Part shown: piece after piece, positions 5,828-7,605 of the stretch | Position numbering within the stretch: the first letter of the stretch is position 1 | Layout of the letters: each line of letters starts with the position of its first letter | Assembly: GCA_963764365.1 (NCBI GenBank) | Contig: CAVXSI010000005.1 | Location: 1-7,605, forward strand | Direction: 5' to 3' | From: VRUE01 sp963764365 | Lineage (GTDB): Bacteria; Actinomycetota; Thermoleophilia; Solirubrobacterales; 70-9 | DNA length: 7,605 bases | The notes under the pieces: generated by a model | Databases searched by the model: none | Told to the model about the DNA's origin: nothing | Seen by the model: only the letters and a program-made list of their open reading frames with translations | Translations under genes and position numbers: made by a program

Positions 5828-6745
5828 ATGACGGCAACCATCAGCCACGTTCTGATCGACCAGCTGCTGACCCCGCTGCTGATCGTGATCGGAGCGGCGC
5901 TCGTCAGCAGGCTGGCGCGCTATGTCATCAAGCACACCGTGCGCCGGTTCGGGTCGCGCGACATGCAGCGCCGGATGACAGTCGTGCGCCATCACGCGCC
6001 CGCCGCCTTCCTCAAGAGCGGCGAAGCGCTGACGCTGCGCTCGGCCCAGCGAGTCGAGGCGGTAGCCGCCGCCGCAGCCGGTGCGGCGAGCTTCGTGATC
6101 TGGATCGTCGCCATGGTCCTGATCCTGCACTCCTTCGGCGCCAGCATCGGGCCGATCCTGGCGGGCGCCGGGCTGCTCGGCGTCGCGCTCGGGTTCGGCG
6201 CTCAGTCGCTGGTGCGGGACCTCGTCTCGGGCTTCTTCATCCTGGTGGAGGACCAGTTCGGGGTCGGCGACTGGGTCACCGTGGGGAAACCGGACGGCGT
6301 CCAGGCGAGCGGTGAGGTCGAGGAGGTGACGCTGCGGGCGACCCGTCTTCGGGCGGTCGACGGCACTGTCTGGCACGTGCCGAACGGGCAGATGACCCCG
6401 GTCGGGAACATGTCCCAGCACTGGTCGCGGGCGCTGGTCGACGTCCGGGTCGCCTACGCGACCGACGTTGAGCAGGCCCGTCGGGCGATCAAGGAGGCCG
6501 CCGACGAGGTCTGGCGTGCCGACAACGCGATTCTCGAGGAGCCCGAGGTCTGGGGGGTCGTGAACATGGATTACACCGGGATCCTGATCCGCCTTGTCGC
6601 GAAGACCGAGCCGCTGCAGCAATGGCGGATGGGCCGCGAGCTGCGGGAGAGGATCAAGGCTCGATTCGACGCGGAGGGGATCGAGATCCCGTCGGTTCCG
6701 GTCGCGGTCCCGGAGACTGCGTCTGCCGGGCCCGCGGACGGGTGA
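5828..6745 (+). CDS. MscS-family small-conductance mechanosensitive channel
   Basis: Inner-membrane channel, 305 residues, close to the size of E. coli MscS, that opens under membrane tension to release solutes after osmotic downshock. It has three predicted helices: about 13-33, about 79-103, and the pore-lining helix about 105-140. The pore helix carries the conserved Gly/Ala-rich GVALGFGAQSLVRDLVSGFFILVED (in pieces: 118-130 and 131-142). The cytoplasmic beta domain follows with GVGDWVTVG, a Gly-rich turn and the family signature VPNGQM (about 140-205). An alpha/beta C-terminal domain then runs to about 290 and ends in a short polar tail. A basic segment with many Arg residues lies between helices 1 and 2, as is common in actinobacterial members. 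The frame is open for 305 further codons upstream, but that part is antisense to the crotonase gene and has no membrane or domain signature. The ATG at 5828 starts just before the first helix and fits the family. Converges with the methyltransferase gene, 26 bases away. Confidence 0.93.
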   Translation: MTATISHVLIDQLLTPLLIVIGAALVSRLARYVIKHTVRRFGSRDMQRRMTVVRHHAPAAFLKSGEALTLRSAQRVEAVAAAAAGAASFVIWIVAMVLILHSFGASIGPILAGAGLLGVALGFGAQSLVRDLVSGFFILVEDQFGVGDWVTVGKPDGVQASGEVEEVTLRATRLRAVDGTVWHVPNGQMTPVGNMSQHWSRALVDVRVAYATDVEQARRAIKEAADEVWRADNAILEEPEVWGVVNMDYTGILIRLVAKTEPLQQWRMGRELRERIKARFDAEGIEIPSVPVAVPETASAGPADG

Positions 6746-6771
6746 GCCCGATCACTCCGAGTCTCTGAGAA

Positions 6772-7449
6772 TCAGGATGCACTCCGCCCGACCAGGGCGA
6801 TCGTGAAGCCGTCGTAGCCCTTGCCGCCGACCGTCTGGATCGTCGTGGCGGTGACCCGCGGGTCGGCGGCGATCTCCTCGTGCAGGCGGCGCTGGGCCGC
6901 GGTCGTCGGGTCGTCGCTGTCCGCTTCGGCGAGGGTCCCGCCCCGCACGACGTTGTCGGCGACGATCAGGCTGCCGGGGTGGGAGCGGTCGACCGACCAG
7001 GCGAAGTAGTCGGGGGTGTGGACCTTGTCGGCGTCGATGAAGGTCAGGTCGAACGGGCCGGCGCCCTCGGCCTCCAGCTCGGGCAGCAGGTCGAGGGCCG
7101 GCCCGACCCGCAGGTCAACCAGGCCCGAGAGCCCGGCCCGGGCGATGTTCTCGCCCGCGACCTCGGCGAAGCGCGGCTCGGCCTCGAGGGTGACCAGGCG
7201 GCCGTCCTCCGGCAACGCTCGCGCCAGCCAGATCGTGCTGTAACCGCCGAGGGCGCCGAACTCGAGGACCGCCTTCGCGCCGATCGCCTTGGCCAGGAGG
7301 TGGAGCAGCATCCCCTGCGGAGGGGAGACCTGGATCGAGGGCAGCCCGGCTTCCTCGCTCGCCCGGACCGCGGCATCCAGCGCCTCGTCGTGCGGCGCCA
7401 GCAGCCCGGCCACGTAGTCGTCGACCGCCGACCATGCCTCGTCTGTCAT
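6772..7449 (-). CDS. Class I SAM-dependent O-methyltransferase (COMT-like, metal-dependent)
   Basis: Cytoplasmic methyltransferase of 225 residues, the typical length of the bacterial catechol/caffeoyl-CoA O-methyltransferase-like family (Methyltransf_3), which transfers a methyl group from SAM to a hydroxyl of a small, often catecholic substrate. The N-terminal helices include SPPQGMLLHLLAK (42-54). SAM-binding motif I is VLEFGALGGYSTIWLA (61-76), and the acidic end of the second strand is LVTLEAEP (85-92). The divalent metal site is complete: Asp139 in FIDADK, then Asp165 and Asn166 in IVADNVVRGG. The C-terminal strand contains GKGYDGFTIAL. The only departure is GA instead of the frequent GT in motif I. 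The ATG is the first possible start: an in-frame TGA lies five codons upstream. I see no Shine-Dalgarno sequence. It is transcribed alone, divergent from tRNA-Cys. The substrate cannot be told from the sequence. Confidence 0.93.
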   Translation of the reverse strand: MTDEAWSAVDDYVAGLLAPHDEALDAAVRASEEAGLPSIQVSPPQGMLLHLLAKAIGAKAVLEFGALGGYSTIWLARALPEDGRLVTLEAEPRFAEVAGENIARAGLSGLVDLRVGPALDLLPELEAEGAGPFDLTFIDADKVHTPDYFAWSVDRSHPGSLIVADNVVRGGTLAEADSDDPTTAAQRRLHEEIAADPRVTATTIQTVGGKGYDGFTIALVGRSAS

Positions 7450-7466
7450 GACGAGTGTGTATCAGG

Positions 7467-7478
7467 GGCGAGCTCGCC
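7467..7478. repeat. 12-bp perfect palindrome in the methyltransferase/tRNA-Cys gap
   Basis: GGCGAGCTCGCC is its own reverse complement and lies 17 bases upstream of the methyltransferase ATG, between two divergent genes. A second, weaker inverted repeat (TCGCG, 4-base spacer, CGCGA) follows at 7487-7500. They could be operators for the methyltransferase gene. In GC-rich DNA such palindromes also arise by chance. Confidence 0.3.
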
Positions 7479-7521
7479 GCCGGGCGTCGCGCGCTCGCGA
7501 TGAAGCGGGCCGCAACGCCGC

Positions 7522-7527
7522 TACCCT
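7522..7527 (+). promoter_or_regulatory. Possible -10 box of the tRNA-Cys gene
   Basis: TACCCT fits the TANNNT pattern and ends 9 bases before the mature tRNA 5' end, giving a very short leader, as expected for a tRNA gene. No good -35 box is visible; ATGAAG at 7500-7505 is a poor candidate at 16-base spacing. Confidence 0.35.
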
Positions 7528-7536
7528 TCGTCTCCC

Positions 7537-7605
7537 GGCGCCTTGGCGGAGTGGCTACGCAGCGGCCTGCAAAGCCGTTTACACCGGTTCGATTCCGGTA
7601 GGCGC
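7537..7605 (+). tRNA. tRNA-Cys (GCA), 3' end cut by the window edge
   Basis: Cloverleaf folded by hand. The acceptor strand GGCGCCT (7537-7543) pairs with AGGCGC at 7600-7605, and the partner of G7537 lies just outside. The D stem GCG/CGC is 7546-7548 with 7558-7560. The anticodon stem GCGGC/GCCGT encloses the loop CTGCAAA with anticodon GCA at 7569-7571. The T stem ACCGG/CCGGT (7583-7587 and 7595-7599) encloses TTCGATT. The last acceptor base, the discriminator and any encoded CCA are beyond the window. It decodes UGC/UGU cysteine codons. It is divergent from the methyltransferase gene. Confidence 0.95.

Noticed and set aside
6746..6771. Possible bidirectional terminator between the channel and methyltransferase genes
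   Set aside because: Only a TCTC-T-GAGA element with an impossibly small loop is present, with no T run on either side.
7537..7605. tRNA-Cys as an integration site for a mobile element
   Set aside because: No integrase, no repeated copy of the tRNA 3' end and no phage-like gene is visible in the window. The downstream side is not included.

Overview
The window is about 7.6 kb of very GC-rich DNA (close to 80% GC in a hand-counted stretch of the kinase gene). GTG starts, tightly overlapping genes, and a HisKA_3/LuxR two-component pair with the actinobacterial putative sensor domain suggest a high-GC actinobacterium. The style of the MMPL, kinase and regulator proteins fits the Thermoleophilia/Solirubrobacterales, but that placement comes from protein style alone, without a database search.

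Layout: positions 2-4328 (+) hold a compact three-gene unit. It consists of the 3' part of an MMPL-family RND transporter (5' end outside the window), a membrane histidine kinase, and a NarL-type response regulator. The genes overlap by 4 and 10 bases and both downstream starts are GTG, so they are very probably one transcript with translational coupling. Next, on the minus strand, come a small copper-binding cupredoxin lipoprotein (4361-4783) and a crotonase-fold enoyl-CoA hydratase/isomerase-like protein (4922-5734), separated by 138 bases that contain a folded inverted repeat and a plausible promoter. A divergent MscS-type mechanosensitive channel (5828-6745, +) follows, then a convergent SAM-dependent O-methyltransferase (6772-7449, -). 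The window ends inside a tRNA-Cys(GCA) gene (7537 to beyond 7605, +). There is no gene-free stretch longer than 300 bases. The gaps are 32, 138, 93, 26 and 87 bases.

How the genes work together: in the first unit the kinase probably senses a membrane or envelope signal and phosphorylates the regulator, which may control the MMPL pump encoded in the same unit. That last link is inferred from gene order. The other genes look like independent household or accessory functions: electron transfer, acyl-CoA metabolism, osmotic safety valve, methylation and translation.

I found no mobile element, CRISPR array, phage gene or clear new defence or biosynthetic system. The points most worth a second look are a tandem-duplicated 2TM domain in the kinase, a crotonase that seems to lack one of the two hydratase glutamates, a possible leaderless promoter and a structured inverted repeat upstream of the cupredoxin, and the lower GC of the cupredoxin gene.
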